From NCBI GenBank assembly GCA_031276775.1, contig JAISML010000174.1:1-14552 (forward strand): 14,552 bases of DNA. The letters run 5' to 3'. The stretch is from Eubacteriales Family XIII. Incertae Sedis bacterium. GTDB taxonomy: Bacteria; Bacillota; Clostridia; Peptostreptococcales; Anaerovoracaceae. The translations under genes and the position numbers were made by a program. Under the pieces are notes generated by a model. It was not told the origin of the DNA. It saw nothing but the letters and a program-made list of their open reading frames with translations, and did not search any database. Position 1 is the first letter of the stretch. Each line of letters opens with the position of its first letter. Shown here in pieces: positions 13,792 through 14,552 of the stretch.

Positions 13792-14552
13792 AAGGCGCGC
13801 GCTTTCTGTTTTTTGACAATAAAGATGAAGATGGGCGCTCCGACAAATGCCGTGACAATCGCCACGTCAAGTTCCGCGGGCCGCGCGATGATGCGACCCA
13901 GCACATCGGCCGCCGTCAGCAATATGGCGCCGGCAAGGGCGCTGAAAGGCAGGAGCCGTCGATGATCGACGCCCACCAACAGACGGCAGGCGTGCGGAAC
14001 GATCAGACCGACAAAGCCGATGGGCCCGCAGATCGCGGTGGACGCGCCACACAGCATCACCGCGCCGAGAGAGGCGACGCCCCGCGCCAAGGCGACCCGT
14101 TCCCCGAGTCCGGCGGCGAGTTCGTCTCCCAACGCGAGAGAGTTCAGTCTGCGGGCGGACAGGAAGCAAATCGCAAAGCCGGCCACCAGATAGGGCAGGA
14201 CAAGCAGAAAGCTGTCAAACGTTCTGCCGCCGACGCCGCCTATCTGCCAGGAGCGCACATCGTCGGAAATGTCGTTGCGCGGCAATACGATCGCGGTGAC
14301 GAAGGAAATAAGCGCCGCGGACGTGGCCGTTCCGGCGAGAGCGAGCTTCAGCGGCGTGGCGCCTCCGTGTCCCATCGAACCAATGCCGTAAACAAACAAG
14401 GCGGCCGCCGCGGCTCCTGCGATGGCGGCCCAAATGAAACCGGAAGCGGTCGACAAACCAAAAAACGCTATGCCCACCACGACCGCGAGCGATGCGCCCA
14501 TCTTGACCCCGAGAATACCCGGATCGGCCAACGGGTTGCGTGTGACGCCCTG
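13788..14552 (-). CDS. FecCD-family permease, partial (5' end outside window)
   Basis: The frame runs in from the right edge and gives 254 residues before TGA. It opens with QGVTRNPLADPGILGVKMGA, the FecCD motif near the second to third helix, so about 70-90 N-terminal residues lie beyond the window. Later family landmarks are LGDELAAGLGERV (the ATPase contact), CGPIGFVGLIVPHACRLLVG, LLTAADVLGR and ELDVAIVTAFVGAPIFIFIV. It is the first permease of the coupled operon. A lipoprotein substrate-binding subunit, essential to such importers, is not in the window and may lie upstream of this gene. Confidence 0.92.
   Translation of the reverse strand, partial: QGVTRNPLADPGILGVKMGASLAVVVGIAFFGLSTASGFIWAAIAGAAAAALFVYGIGSMGHGGATPLKLALAGTATSAALISFVTAIVLPRNDISDDVRSWQIGGVGGRTFDSFLLVLPYLVAGFAICFLSARRLNSLALGDELAAGLGERVALARGVASLGAVMLCGASTAICGPIGFVGLIVPHACRLLVGVDHRRLLPFSALAGAILLTAADVLGRIIARPAELDVAIVTAFVGAPIFIFIVKKQKARAL

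Noticed and set aside
12857..13906. A 349-codon frame on the minus strand overlapping the FecCD permease
   Set aside because: It is an out-of-frame shadow of the permease, very rich in Arg and Ser and without membrane segments.

Overview
The window looks like a chromosomal segment of a Gram-positive anaerobe of Clostridia type with fairly high G+C. This is inferred from strong AGGAGG ribosome-binding sites in front of TTG and GTG starts, a Gram-positive style LexA box (GAAC-N4-GTTC) at uvrA, a WXG100/LXG-like polymorphic toxin rather than a two-partner or type VI toxin, and MutY, UvrA and UvrB sequences of Firmicute character. The species cannot be named from the sequence.

Layout. Bases 1-584 (+) are the 3' part of mutY. 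It converges, 8 bp apart, on uvrA (593-3517, -). Behind uvrA lies a two-gene ABC-2 type exporter (permease 3652-4509, ATPase 4506-5468, both -). Then come a 357-bp non-coding stretch carrying a decayed toxin-gene relic (5469-5825), a SUKH (SMI1/KNR4) immunity-type gene (5826-6419, -), and a 446-residue polymorphic toxin with a probable type 15 (HxxD) C-terminal nuclease domain (6474-7814, -). A 387-bp promoter region (7815-8201) separates these from a lone forward gene for a hypoxanthine/deoxyinosine DNA glycosylase (8202-8717, +). It converges on uvrB (8841-10811, -), which overlaps by 4 bp an upstream alpha/beta hydrolase gene (10808-11758, -). The right end is an iron-siderophore type ABC importer: ATPase 11918-12739, FecCD permease 12736-13791, and a second FecCD permease running off the window (13788-14552), all on the minus strand with 4-bp stop/start overlaps.

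How the genes relate. Four DNA-repair genes (mutY, uvrA, the HDG-type glycosylase, uvrB) sit within 11 kb. UvrA and UvrB work together in nucleotide excision repair and in many Firmicutes are adjacent as uvrB-uvrA. Here the order is kept but about 5.3 kb of other genes, including a toxin/immunity pair and an exporter, lies between them. The toxin gene is visibly AT-richer in places than its flanks (for example 25 G+C of 60 in 6841-6900), which fits acquired cargo.

Most notable signal. The promoter and leader of the toxin gene occur twice. The second copy (about 5677-5830) is fused to an internal, frameshifted piece of the toxin coding sequence (5598-5678) and now lies directly upstream of the exporter operon. 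Both copies keep a short hairpin in the transcribed leader with different but matching arm sequences. This looks like the remains of an earlier toxin cassette whose promoter may have been left to drive the exporter. No tRNA, rRNA, CRISPR array, transposase or convincing intrinsic terminator was seen.
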